Source of the DNA: Dyadobacter sp. CY356
GTDB lineage: Bacteria; Bacteroidota; Bacteroidia; Cytophagales; Spirosomataceae
Assembly: GCF_021440195.1 (NCBI RefSeq)
Contig: NZ_JAJTSZ010000002.1
Span: 992,001 to 1,056,000, forward strand
DNA length: 64,000 nucleotides
Direction: 5' to 3'
A model generated the notes under the pieces. It did not search any database. It saw only the letters and a list, made by a program, of their open reading frames with translations, and was not told where the DNA came from. The number at the start of each line of letters is the position of its first letter. The stretch's first letter is position 1. The translations under genes and the position numbers were made by a program. This document shows positions 33,917-42,449 of the stretch, piece after piece.

Positions 33917-36331
33917 ATGATAAAAAGTTATTTTAAAATTGCGTGGAGAAATATTGTCCGCAACAAAGCCTTTTCGGCAATCAACATTGTCGGTCTCGCG
34001 CTGGGGATCGCCGCCTGTATCCTCATTTTACAATATGTTGCATTCGAATTAAGTTTTGACAATTTCCATGCAAACGGCGACCAGATCTACCGTGTTCGCC
34101 AGGATCGTTATAACGAAGGAAAACTCAGTACAGAATGGGCGGCAGGAGCTTATGCTGTTGGAAATTCGTTTAAAGAAGCATATCCCGAAGTTGAAGATTA
34201 TGTCAAACTTGTTAACCGGGGCTCAATGGTTCTGGACAATCAAGACCGCAGTTTTAAGGTTGAAAAGGTTTATTTGGCAAGTTCCTCCTTTTTCTCGGTT
34301 TTTTCTTACAGGCTGCTAAATGGTAATCCAAAAACTGCCCTGACAGAATCCAATACCGTTGTCCTTTCCGCATCCGTGGCTAAAAAACTTTTTGGCAAGG
34401 AGAATCCGGTTGGTAAAATAATTAAGTTTAATAAAAGAAAACCGGCCAAAGTAACAGGCGTATTTGAAGATATGCCGGCAAATACTCATTTCAAGTCAGA
34501 CATACTTATTTCCTACGCCACATTTTTGAATGATGCGAAACCAGACAATCCGGATCTGGCCTGGCAATGGGATGGTTGCCTTACTTATCTGAAACTTCGT
34601 GCAGGCACCAACATCCCAAAACTTGAAGCCCAATTCCCGGCTCTGGTTGACAAGCTTGCGGGAGAGGAGCATAAAAAATACAATTCCGCAGCGGTCTATT
34701 TATTACAACCTTTAAAGGATATACATCTATATTCACATCTGATGATGGAAGCTGAGCCTAACGGTGATGGCAATACGGTTTATCTTTTGCTTGGAATAGC
34801 GTTTTTCATTGTTGTAATCGCCTGGGTTAATTATATCAATTTGTCTACCGCCAGAGCAATTAACCGTGCTCGGGAAGTTGGCGTCAGAAAAGCAGTGGGT
34901 TCACAACGCAGCCAGCTGATTGGTCAGTTTATGATGGAATCTGTTTTATTAAATGGATTAGCGGTGGTTTTGGCACTCATACTCGTTGCACTTTCCCTAC
35001 CAAAATTTAACGAAATCTCCGGTCAGGAATTATCCTTTGCTTTGTTGGGAAGCCGTATGTTCTGGCTTCCACTTATAACGCTGTTTGTTGTTGGCGCTTT
35101 TTTCTCAGGACTTTATCCGGCTTTTGTTTTATCCGGTTTCAAACCGGTTGTGGTTTTAAAAGGCAAAGTAAGTACTTCGGCCAAAGGCGTGTTATTACGA
35201 AAATCTCTGGTTGTTTTTCAGTTTGCAGCCTCCTTATTTTTGCTGGTCGGCACTTTGACCGTATTTCAGCAGATCCGTTATATGCGGCAGCAAAGTCTGG
35301 GAATTAATATTGATCAGACACTGGTTATCAGTCCTCCGATCGTTGCCGATGATTCCACATTTATGCGGCAGATGTCCGCCTTTAAAGATGAATTAATGCG
35401 GCAATCGGGTGTAAAAAGCATAACTGCATCAACCGTAGTACCCGGCCAGCCGTCACAATGGAATGCAGGCGGAATCAGATTGAAAGGAACGGATGAAAGT
35501 GCCGGAAAGCAATACCGGGTTATTGGTGTCGATTATGATTTCCTTAAAACATATGATCTGAAACTGGTATCCGGACGAAATTTTTCAAAAGATTTCGGAA
35601 GCGATCCCAAAGCTGTTGTTTTTAATAAAATGGCAGTCAAACAACTTGGATTCAGCAATCCTGAGCAAGCCATAGGAAAAGAAATTAATTTCTGGGGAGA
35701 GATTTTCACCATCGTTGGTGTAACTGATAATTTTCACCAACAGTCTTTAAAAGAAGCTTACGAACCACTTATTATTCGACTTATTCCTGACATTCGCGGA
35801 TACTTTTCGGTGAAACTTAGCACAGGACAAGCAAATACTGCGGTTGCCGGTATTCAGTCAGAATGGAACCGCTTTTTTCCTGGCAATCCTTTTGAATATT
35901 CATTTCTGGATGATCGGTTCAATGATCAATACAAAGCTGATCAGCGCTTTGGTCAGGTGTTTGGTGTATTTACCGGACTTGCCATTTTGGTTGCCTGCCT
36001 TGGCTTGTTCGGGCTAGCTTCATTTACGACCGCGCAGCGTACCAAAGAAATCGGGATACGTAAAGTATTGGGTTCGTCGGTTTATGCGATTGTTGAAATG
36101 TTGTACCGTGAGTTTGCAATATTGATCCTGATTTCATTTGTCATATCGGCTCCGCTTGCCTGGTTTGCTACAAATCGCTGGCTGAATGGTTATGCATTCC
36201 GTACAGATATTCAATGGTGGCTTTTTGCAGCCCCATTTGTTTTGGTACTGGTAATTGCATTATTGACGGTAAGCTTTCAAAGTATAAAAGCGGCACTAAT
36301 GAATCCTGTGAAAAGTCTGAAAAGCGAATAA
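33917..36331 (+). CDS. ABC transporter permease, MacB/FtsX family (804 aa, duplicated)
   Basis: This is the second permease of the series, starting 56 bp after the first. It has the same order: N-terminal helix (AINIVGLALGIAACILILQYV), PCD, FtsX block with NRAREVGVRKAVGSQRSQLIG, second PCD and second FtsX block with TKEIGIRKVLGSSVYAIVEML. It ends SFQSIKAALMNPVKSLKSE. It is a full-length paralogue and not a fragment. The short gap suggests co-transcription with the first permease. The nucleotide sequence of its last 60 bp is very similar to that of the third permease. Confidence 0.92.
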   Translation: MIKSYFKIAWRNIVRNKAFSAINIVGLALGIAACILILQYVAFELSFDNFHANGDQIYRVRQDRYNEGKLSTEWAAGAYAVGNSFKEAYPEVEDYVKLVNRGSMVLDNQDRSFKVEKVYLASSSFFSVFSYRLLNGNPKTALTESNTVVLSASVAKKLFGKENPVGKIIKFNKRKPAKVTGVFEDMPANTHFKSDILISYATFLNDAKPDNPDLAWQWDGCLTYLKLRAGTNIPKLEAQFPALVDKLAGEEHKKYNSAAVYLLQPLKDIHLYSHLMMEAEPNGDGNTVYLLLGIAFFIVVIAWVNYINLSTARAINRAREVGVRKAVGSQRSQLIGQFMMESVLLNGLAVVLALILVALSLPKFNEISGQELSFALLGSRMFWLPLITLFVVGAFFSGLYPAFVLSGFKPVVVLKGKVSTSAKGVLLRKSLVVFQFAASLFLLVGTLTVFQQIRYMRQQSLGINIDQTLVISPPIVADDSTFMRQMSAFKDELMRQSGVKSITASTVVPGQPSQWNAGGIRLKGTDESAGKQYRVIGVDYDFLKTYDLKLVSGRNFSKDFGSDPKAVVFNKMAVKQLGFSNPEQAIGKEINFWGEIFTIVGVTDNFHQQSLKEAYEPLIIRLIPDIRGYFSVKLSTGQANTAVAGIQSEWNRFFPGNPFEYSFLDDRFNDQYKADQRFGQVFGVFTGLAILVACLGLFGLASFTTAQRTKEIGIRKVLGSSVYAIVEMLYREFAILILISFVISAPLAWFATNRWLNGYAFRTDIQWWLFAAPFVLVLVIALLTVSFQSIKAALMNPVKSLKSE

Positions 36332-36359
36332 TTAAATACTTGTCAGAAATCTGGAAAAA

Positions 36360-36764
36360 TTACAAAAACGGATTAATTATGGTAAGCCGGTTTTCAATCA
36401 GCTGTTTATGCTGCAAATCCTCAGAATACAGGATGCTGCAATTTGCAGCCAGCGCGGATGCTATAATGATGCTGTCAAAAAGTTGGAAATCGTATCTTTT
36501 GATTAACCGTCTTGCGTGGCCTAATATTTCCTTATCCAGATTAACGACTTTGCAATCTTCAAGCAATACGATAGTGTGCTCTATCAAACGTAGTTTAGGT
36601 AGTTTCAGAATTCTTTTCAGGACATTAAGATATTCTGAAACTACCTGCACCGACACTGCTGGAAAGCCTAACACAATCCTTTCTGCAATATCCTTTTTTG
36701 GAGATGGAGATGTTTCATGCAGATATACCAGAATATTAGTATTTACTGCAAACTTATTCATCAT
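36360..36764 (-). CDS. PIN-domain toxin-like protein with altered catalytic motif
   Basis: The start at 36764 (MMNKFAVNTNILVYLHE) overlaps the end of the upstream antitoxin-like gene, the usual toxin-antitoxin arrangement. The roughly 134-residue protein has the VapC-type PIN layout: an N-terminal strand with the catalytic motif, VQVVSEYLNVL with the Glu, FQLFDSIIIASAL with the central Asp, and ILYSEDLQH near the end. The first catalytic position, normally Asp in a DTN motif, is Asn here (codon AAT). PIN RNases need this residue for metal binding, so activity may be reduced or absent. The pair sits antisense between two permease genes. Confidence 0.82.
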   Translation of the reverse strand: MMNKFAVNTNILVYLHETSPSPKKDIAERIVLGFPAVSVQVVSEYLNVLKRILKLPKLRLIEHTIVLLEDCKVVNLDKEILGHARRLIKRYDFQLFDSIIIASALAANCSILYSEDLQHKQLIENRLTIINPFL

Positions 36765-36984
36765 AATTATTGGCCTCGTCCCGATCAAATTTAAAATTAG
36801 ACAAGTCCACTTCCAAATCAGCAAGAGATTCTCGGATTCTCTTTCTTCTTTCTTCTATGTCTTCAACCGGTTTCGTTTCAATTTCAAAAGCAATAACTTC
36901 AACCTGCTTGCCAATCATTTCGTCTGGCAATTTGAGAAGGTAAGTATTGTCGGTAGGCACGATGATTTCCCTGATCAGTTCCAT
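36754..36984 (-). CDS. Putative antitoxin of the PIN toxin
   Basis: The 76-residue protein has an N-terminal beta-rich segment (IREIIVPTDNTYLLKLPDEMIGKQVEVIAFEI) resembling short AbrB/SpoVT-like or related antitoxin DNA-binding modules. It has a charged helical C-terminus (EDIEERRKRIRESLADLEV), typical of the toxin-binding tail. Its final codons overlap the PIN gene start by 11 bp. Antitoxin status rests on size, position and layout; the family is not recognised with certainty. Confidence 0.65.
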   Translation of the reverse strand: MELIREIIVPTDNTYLLKLPDEMIGKQVEVIAFEIETKPVEDIEERRKRIRESLADLEVDLSNFKFDRDEANNYDE

Positions 36985-37135
36985 ATCGGTTTCATTTGTT
37001 TGTTGTCAAAGCTAATTAAAAATATAGATAATCCTAGGATTACCACCTGCTTCTCCTCCTGAAAACAGAAAGCAATCTTATATAATTCAAAGAACACGAT
37101 ACGATTTTCACTACCAACCTGTTAACTATTTCGAT

Positions 37136-39547
37136 ATGCTTAAAAATTATCTTAAAATCACTTTCCGGAGCCTTTGGAAATACAAAACCAATTCCATAAT
37201 AAGCATTACCGGATTGTCAATCGGCATTGGCTGTTTCCTTTTGCTGGCCACTTATATTCTTCATGAACTGCAATATGACAAATTCCAAACCCACGGAAAA
37301 GATATTGTCAGAGTTAATTTATTTTATCAATCGGGCGACAGTGAGCCGGTTTATGTTGCCATTACACCAACCGGTGTAGCTCCTGTATTTTCCAGGGAAT
37401 TTGCCGAAGTAGAAGATGCTGTAAGACTATACCCGCTCAGCGGTTCAGGTGCGGTTTCTGTTCAGTATGAGGACAAATTATTTAATGAAAAAAAGGTTGT
37501 CTTTGCCGATTCTTCCTTTTTCAGGATTTTTCCGCAAACTTTTCTTGAAGGAGATATCAAAACAGCTTTGTCGCAACCCAATTCAGTTGTGATTGACGAA
37601 ACAACTGCAAAAAAATATTTTGGGAATGGAAGTGCCATCGGGAAATCGGTAAAAATTGCAGAAAAATACGATTTACAGGTAACCGGCGTAGTCACGGATC
37701 TTCCTTCTTATTCACATATCAAGTTCAACTGGTTGGCCAGTTACAGCACATTACCACGTTCGAAAACCGAGGTTTTTGAATCTGCAAATGATTATACTTA
37801 TTTATTACTCAAACCAAATACCGATGTCAAAACTTTGCAGTCAAAAGTGGACGGTTATGTAAATAAAAATCTAAACAATCCGCAGGATCCTTCCTCAAAA
37901 GTCCGCCTTGAACTGGAAGAATTTAACCGCATTCATCTTTATTCCAAAGCATCCAGTTCTATGGAAGTTTCCGGAAATTATAAATACATTTATATCCTTT
38001 CCGGTGTTGCCATTTTGATACTGGTTATTGCCTGTATTAATTTTATAAATCTGGTTACAGCCCGTTCAGCCGTGCGCGCAAGGGAAGTTGGTGTTAGAAA
38101 AGTGATGGGCGCTGCCCGCTCACAGCTGTTCCGCCAATATCTTTTTGAATGCGGAATTATTACAATCTCATCTATTATCGTTGGTGTCATTATTTCCCTT
38201 CTCGGCTTTCCTGCGCTGAGTAATTTAACTGGTAGCATTTTGAGTTTTAGTGTCTGGCCAACTTATTCTGTGAGCTTGATCCTTGTAATTCTGGCTATTC
38301 TGGTTACGCTTTTATCAGGCGTATATCCCGCCGCAGTTCTGTCGGGATTCGAACCTATCAGGGTTTTACAAGGCAAGGTTTTGTCCAGAAATAATGGAAG
38401 TGGTCTGCGCAGTTTTCTTGTTGTCTCCCAGTTTACGGTTTCCCTGCTTTTCATCATCGGTACAATCATCGCCAATCAGCAGCTTTCTTATATCCAGAAT
38501 AAAAATCTGGGTATGAATCCTTCCAAAATTATAGTACTCGATCTCAGCACCGGCATTTCGTCCGGAAAACTTGCTTCTATAAAAAATGAATTGCTTAATA
38601 ATTCGTCTGTTGAAGCTGTCACGGCATCGTACGATTCACCGGTGAGCGTTCAAGGCGGGTATATGATTACTGCAAAAGACAAGCCTCCGGGTTTTAATAT
38701 GAATATCACTGCTATCCCCGTAGAAAAAGATTTTGTTACGACGCTTGGGATGAAACTGGCTGCCGGTGAAAATTTCAATGAAACAGATATCCTTCAAGCC
38801 ACAAAAGATAGCGTTGAATTAAGAAAATACGCTTTTATATTGAATGAGTCTGCGGTAAAAGCATTGGGTTGGACAAACGCTGCTGCCATTGGAAAATCGG
38901 TAAACATGAATGGTCGCGAAGGTGAAGTGAAGGCAGTTGCAAAAGATTTCCATTTCAGGTCACTTCATGAAAAAATTGGCCCGATCGCCATTATCCCTGA
39001 ATACAATTATTTCGGTAAAATGATGGTAAAAATTTCAGGTGATAAAATGCCGGAAGCGGTCAAGGTCCTGGAAGAAACATGGAAAACCAATTTTCCACTG
39101 CGTCCCTTTGAATATCATTTTCTGGATCAGGAATTTGACGAAATGTACAAATCCGAAAGCCGGGTTTCCAAAATTCTGGGACTTTTTTCAAGCATTACCA
39201 TTCTGATTTCCTGTTTAGGATTATTTGCATTGGTTGCCTTTATTTCACAGCAACGTACCAAAGAGATTGGCATCAGGAAAGTGCTGGGTGCTACCGCTTC
39301 CGGTATTGTGATTTTACTTTCAAAAGATTTTATCAAACTAATGCTGATTGCGCTGGTTATAGCCTCGCCCCTAGCCTGGTATTTTATGAACCAATGGCTT
39401 CTCGATTTTGCCTATCGTATTGAAATCAACTACTGGGTTTTTGTTCTTGCAGGAATTATCGCAGTCGCCATAGCACTTTTCACCGTGAGCTTTCAAAGTA
39501 TAAAAGCGGCTTTAATGAATCCGGTCAAGAGCCTTAAAAGTGAATAA
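37136..39547 (+). CDS. ABC transporter permease, MacB/FtsX family (803 aa, duplicated)
   Basis: The third permease of the series has the same double architecture: N-terminal helix (SIISITGLSIGIGCFLLLATYIL), PCD, FtsX block with RAREVGVRKVMGAARSQLFRQYL, a second PCD and FtsX block with TKEIGIRKVLGATASGIVILLS, ending SFQSIKAALMNPVKSLKSE. It is separated from the second permease by about 800 bp carrying the PIN pair on the other strand, so it probably has its own promoter. A hairpin terminator follows at 39572-39611. No ATPase gene is nearby. Confidence 0.92.
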   Translation: MLKNYLKITFRSLWKYKTNSIISITGLSIGIGCFLLLATYILHELQYDKFQTHGKDIVRVNLFYQSGDSEPVYVAITPTGVAPVFSREFAEVEDAVRLYPLSGSGAVSVQYEDKLFNEKKVVFADSSFFRIFPQTFLEGDIKTALSQPNSVVIDETTAKKYFGNGSAIGKSVKIAEKYDLQVTGVVTDLPSYSHIKFNWLASYSTLPRSKTEVFESANDYTYLLLKPNTDVKTLQSKVDGYVNKNLNNPQDPSSKVRLELEEFNRIHLYSKASSSMEVSGNYKYIYILSGVAILILVIACINFINLVTARSAVRAREVGVRKVMGAARSQLFRQYLFECGIITISSIIVGVIISLLGFPALSNLTGSILSFSVWPTYSVSLILVILAILVTLLSGVYPAAVLSGFEPIRVLQGKVLSRNNGSGLRSFLVVSQFTVSLLFIIGTIIANQQLSYIQNKNLGMNPSKIIVLDLSTGISSGKLASIKNELLNNSSVEAVTASYDSPVSVQGGYMITAKDKPPGFNMNITAIPVEKDFVTTLGMKLAAGENFNETDILQATKDSVELRKYAFILNESAVKALGWTNAAAIGKSVNMNGREGEVKAVAKDFHFRSLHEKIGPIAIIPEYNYFGKMMVKISGDKMPEAVKVLEETWKTNFPLRPFEYHFLDQEFDEMYKSESRVSKILGLFSSITILISCLGLFALVAFISQQRTKEIGIRKVLGATASGIVILLSKDFIKLMLIALVIASPLAWYFMNQWLLDFAYRIEINYWVFVLAGIIAVAIALFTVSFQSIKAALMNPVKSLKSE

Positions 39548-39571
39548 ATTTTCATTTTTAATTTAATCCTG

Positions 39572-39611
39572 AATGCCGTAACTGATCTTACTCAAAATCA
39601 ATTACGGCATT
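39572..39611 (+). terminator. Hairpin terminator after the third permease
   Basis: AATGCCGTAA and TTACGGCATT form a perfect 10-bp stem with a 20-nt loop, 24 bp after the permease stop. It is followed by TTATGTTT, a modest T-rich tail. It probably ends the permease transcript. Confidence 0.6.
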
Positions 39612-39759
39612 TTATGTTTCCTTGATTTATTAATCATTAAAGTAACTGCTTTAAACATATAATTAAACACCCATTAAATAATATTATTTTTATAAATAGT
39701 ATTATTATTTGTAAATTGAGAGATGAAATTTAGTGTTGTTTTACCTAAACAATAAGCTC

Positions 39760-40158
39760 ATGCAAAAAATCTCTTCCTTCCGCTCTATTTATCTTTTAGC
39801 CATCCTTTCATTCGTTTTTGCCTGCACAGACCACAGTATGCCAGGTCCACCACAACTGGAAACATTGGTTACAGAAATGAACTGTCATGCTTCCTTTACC
39901 TTCAAACTTAATGTGGTTGAAAGTGGTAATATGCATGTTGTTGAATACGGAATCGTATACAGCGCCAGTGCACCAATTAACCCTACCCCAACCGTTGAAA
40001 CTAATACGAAGGTTATTTTCAGCGACCCATTTAGTGATGGGGCAAAAAGTAAAGTTGAAGGTGGGCCATGTGTCCCTCATACTTATTACAGAGCCTATGC
40101 AATACTCGATGGCGGTACAGTGGTTTATGGAAACATTATTCATTTCCAATATACCTGA
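39760..40158 (+). CDS. Small predicted lipoprotein of unknown function
   Basis: I start at the ATG at 39760 (MQKISSFRSIYLLAILSF), since the earlier in-frame GTG adds residues ahead of a clear lipoprotein signal. The lipobox is VFAC, with Cys followed by Thr-Asp. The roughly 132-residue mature part is beta-rich, contains two further Cys, and has a segment EYGIVYSASAPINPTP followed by TYYRAYAIL. That resembles fibronectin-like repeats of Bacteroidota surface proteins (GIVYS...YYVRAY), but the family is not certain. It precedes a small periplasmic protein gene by 133 bp. Confidence 0.7.
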   Translation: MQKISSFRSIYLLAILSFVFACTDHSMPGPPQLETLVTEMNCHASFTFKLNVVESGNMHVVEYGIVYSASAPINPTPTVETNTKVIFSDPFSDGAKSKVEGGPCVPHTYYRAYAILDGGTVVYGNIIHFQYT

Positions 40159-40291
40159 TCCATTGGTCGATGTAAAAAGCTTCTACGTCTATTAATCCGG
40201 TCTATTGACCGATTTTGCATTTCACCCGTTAAACTTCATGGTCAAATCCCTCTCTAAAAGACATAACAAACAAATTAAACTTTTAGAAACC

Positions 40292-40657
40292 ATGAAAAAG
40301 ATCATCTTATCAATCGCTCTTTTAGCAACACTTACAGTTGGAAGTTCTTATGCTCAACAAGGCCGTGCGTACGGAAACAGACCAGTTCCAAATGCCCGGA
40401 TCGACAATAATTTTGAAGAGTTTCAAATTAATAAGCTGGACAAAATCGTTGGACTTACACGCAAACAGGAAAATAAGATTAAAAACATTGAAAACCGTTA
40501 TGACCGCGTCATTGTGGGAAGAAGAACGCCAAACCTGAAAGAAACACAATGGAAAAAACAACAGGAAATTATGGCTGTTCTAACTCCGGCGCAACGTGAT
40601 CGTTTAATGGCATTTCAGCGCGGTAACCAATTTGACCGTTACAATCGCAGAGGTTAA
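40292..40657 (+). CDS. Small exported Spy/CpxP-like protein
   Basis: The start at 40292 (MKKIILSIALLATLTVGSSYAQ) gives a clear signal peptide, while upstream in-frame codons lack any conserved feature. The mature part of about 100 residues is helical and basic, with VGLTRKQENKIKNIENRYDRV and LTPAQRDRLMAF. These match the LTxxQ repeats of periplasmic Spy/CpxP-type envelope stress proteins. In that family the protein binds misfolded proteins or a sensor kinase. It converges on the ECF sigma operon, from which it is separated by a strong bidirectional terminator. Confidence 0.75.
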   Translation: MKKIILSIALLATLTVGSSYAQQGRAYGNRPVPNARIDNNFEEFQINKLDKIVGLTRKQENKIKNIENRYDRVIVGRRTPNLKETQWKKQQEIMAVLTPAQRDRLMAFQRGNQFDRYNRRG

Positions 40658-40669
40658 TGGTTAATGGTT

Positions 40670-40711
40670 AAATTTCTGGTATTGAATGTCAGCATTCAAT
40701 ACCAGAAATTT
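40670..40711. terminator. Bidirectional terminator between convergent genes
   Basis: A perfect 19-bp stem (left arm AAATTTCTGGTATTGAATG) with the 4-nt loop TCAG lies between the Spy-like gene (ends 40657) and the putative anti-sigma gene (ends 40740). Its outer arms are A/T-rich, giving T-rich tails in both directions. Confidence 0.8.
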
Positions 40712-40739
40712 ATATGTGATAAGGAATTAAAAAGTTTTA

Positions 40740-41225
40740 TTAATGAACTGTTCTCCTTGGGAATCTTTGAAGGATAAAGTAATCCGCCATTAGTAGTATG
40801 CAAAATGCTATAATGACAATCGAGTAAATTGAAGGTATTTCACTGATATTTACTGAAAAAACTGTAAGCGTTCTTCCAAGCAGATAGGGATCAACATCCG
40901 TCGCAAGTTGAGGAGACTTGGCAAATATGCTATATCCAATTACTAAGGCAAAGAAAGCGGCAATGGTATACCAGGCGCCATTACTGATAATTGGTTTTTC
41001 AACCTTTTCAGCGGCTGGCAAAATCTGGGACATAATCCTGGATTCAAACATAAAAGAAGGATGATCCGCGTCAGCTTTTACCAATAAAGTACGCAAAACC
41101 TCTTGCCGGGCAAGCTCTTCGGCCTGCACCATTTTCATAACACTATCCGTAAAATCAGAGCATGTTTGATCAGGCTGTGATTCCTGCATTAGTTTTTTGA
41201 AAAGATATTCTTCGTCCTCTTCCAT
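40740..41225 (-). CDS. Membrane protein, putative anti-sigma factor
   Basis: The 161-residue protein begins with a soluble acidic N-terminal region of about 80 residues (DEEYLFKKLMQESQPDQTCSDFTDSVMK). Two hydrophobic segments follow at about 87-106 (WYTIAAFFALVIGYSIFA) and 135-153 (IYSIVIIAFCILLMADYFIL). It starts 14 bp after the ECF sigma gene, and its soluble domain plus membrane anchor is the layout expected of an anti-sigma factor. It shows no zinc-binding HxxxCxxC motif. The anti-sigma role is inferred from position. Confidence 0.65.
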   Translation of the reverse strand: MEEDEEYLFKKLMQESQPDQTCSDFTDSVMKMVQAEELARQEVLRTLLVKADADHPSFMFESRIMSQILPAAEKVEKPIISNGAWYTIAAFFALVIGYSIFAKSPQLATDVDPYLLGRTLTVFSVNISEIPSIYSIVIIAFCILLMADYFILQRFPRRTVH

Positions 41226-41239
41226 TTTTCTAAATTATT

Positions 41240-41794
41240 TTATTCTAACAAAAAACGCAATTCCTGCTCCAAAATTTTTCTGGCCCGAAATAGCTTTACC
41301 TTAATGTTAGATTCTGTCAAACCTGTAATTTCTTCAATTTCCCTGATCGAATTTTCGTTCATATAAAAAAGTGTAATCAACAAGCCTTCCATCTGCGGTA
41401 ATTTCCCAATCGCTGATTTTATATAGGTGGACTGCTCTGTCTCCAGTATCTCATCTGTTTGTGATGTTGAAAAATCGTAAGCATAATTTTCGCTGATATC
41501 TTCATCAATTGGAAAAAAAGGAATTTTATTTTTTTGAAGTTTTGTGATTGATGTCCTGTAAACAATCGTATATAACCAGGTAGAAAATTTCGATTTATTC
41601 TCAAATTTATGTAGCTGCTGATATGCTTTTACAAAACTTTCCTGCGCCGAATCTTCCGCATCTTCAGCGTTTCGTAAAACTTTTAACGCAATCGTATAAG
41701 CCATATCCTTATACTTATTCACAAGAAACGCATAAGAAGCCGGGTCTCCCTTTTTTATTTTTTCGATATAAAACTGGTCGTCCGTATTTTTCAT
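41240..41794 (-). CDS. ECF-type RNA polymerase sigma factor
   Basis: The 184-residue protein has sigma region 2 (YAFLVNKYKDMAYTIALKVLRNAEDAEDSAQESFVKAYQ; FSTWLYTIVYRTSITKLQK) and region 4 (LPQMEGLLITLFYMNENSIREIEEITGLTESNIKVKLFRARKIL), the standard two-domain ECF form. It leads an operon with a probable membrane anti-sigma factor. A promoter-like CTGTAACC-N17-GTCTCAT lies just upstream on its own strand and is mirrored on the opposite strand before the 41963 gene. Autoregulation is therefore likely. Confidence 0.93.
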   Translation of the reverse strand: MKNTDDQFYIEKIKKGDPASYAFLVNKYKDMAYTIALKVLRNAEDAEDSAQESFVKAYQQLHKFENKSKFSTWLYTIVYRTSITKLQKNKIPFFPIDEDISENYAYDFSTSQTDEILETEQSTYIKSAIGKLPQMEGLLITLFYMNENSIREIEEITGLTESNIKVKLFRARKILEQELRFLLE

Positions 41795-41820
41795 CCGCTA
41801 ATTATACATGCCTATTGGCT

Positions 41821-41852
41821 ATGAGACCGTCCTTCCCATCATAAGGTTACAG
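41821..41852 (-). promoter_or_regulatory. Predicted autoregulated ECF promoter of the sigma operon
   Basis: On the minus strand CTGTAACC (41852-41845) is followed after exactly 17 bp by GTCTCAT (41827-41821). The sigma gene ATG is at 41794, so the 5-prime leader would be about 20 nt. The same two boxes with the same spacing occur on the plus strand at 41895-41926. Confidence 0.65.
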
Positions 41853-41894
41853 ATAATCTTAACTATTTTTTATTTTAATAAAATTATAGAAATT

Positions 41895-41926
41895 CTGTAA
41901 CCCGTCTTGAAGTATTCTTGTCTAAT
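41895..41926 (+). promoter_or_regulatory. Predicted ECF promoter for the divergent membrane gene
   Basis: CTGTAACC (41895-41902), 17 bp, then GTCTAAT (41920-41926), about 36 bp before the ATG at 41963. The pair is the mirror image of the sigma operon promoter, so the sigma factor should also transcribe this gene. Confidence 0.65.
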
Positions 41927-41962
41927 GCAGTATAATCAGTATTAAACTTTAAAACAGATATT

Positions 41963-42310
41963 ATGAGCGGAACATCCATGAGTGTAATTATTGCACTGGG
42001 AGCCTTTTCAGCAATTTTTGGAATTGCATATGTATTTATGATGACGCGACACCGGGAACGTATATCCATGATCGACAAAGGTGTTGATGCTTCCATATTT
42101 GTCGGCAAAAACAATCCTTCACTATCACCAACTTTAAAATTCGGAATGTTATCTGTGGGTATTGCATTGGGTATCATTACCGCAAATATCCTACGACATA
42201 TTTTTTACTTTGAAAAGGGAATTGCTTTTACATCAATGATTTTCCTTTTTGGCGGTTTAAGTCTGATTGCTAATTTTTTGATTGAAAGAAAACTTGATCG
42301 CAAAGAGTAG
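41963..42310 (+). CDS. Small membrane protein, DUF6249-like
   Basis: The 115-residue protein has three predicted membrane segments (about 7-26, 57-75 and 83-104), separated by a cytoplasmic segment RHRERISMIDKGVDASIFVG. The RxERxxMIDKG stretch resembles the DUF6249 family often found near ECF sigma genes in Bacteroidota. It lies divergent from the sigma operon under a matching promoter and is probably part of the regulon. Function unknown. Confidence 0.75.
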   Translation: MSGTSMSVIIALGAFSAIFGIAYVFMMTRHRERISMIDKGVDASIFVGKNNPSLSPTLKFGMLSVGIALGIITANILRHIFYFEKGIAFTSMIFLFGGLSLIANFLIERKLDRKE

Positions 42311-42449
42311 TCAAAAGGGCTCAAAATAATATTCAAGCTTCCAGCGAATTCCTCACTACTGATTTTTATGCAGAACATTTTTTAGAATCCGGAATTTCCG
42401 GACAGGATAACTATGCCTTTTTCAATTTATTAGCCATAAAAAATACATC

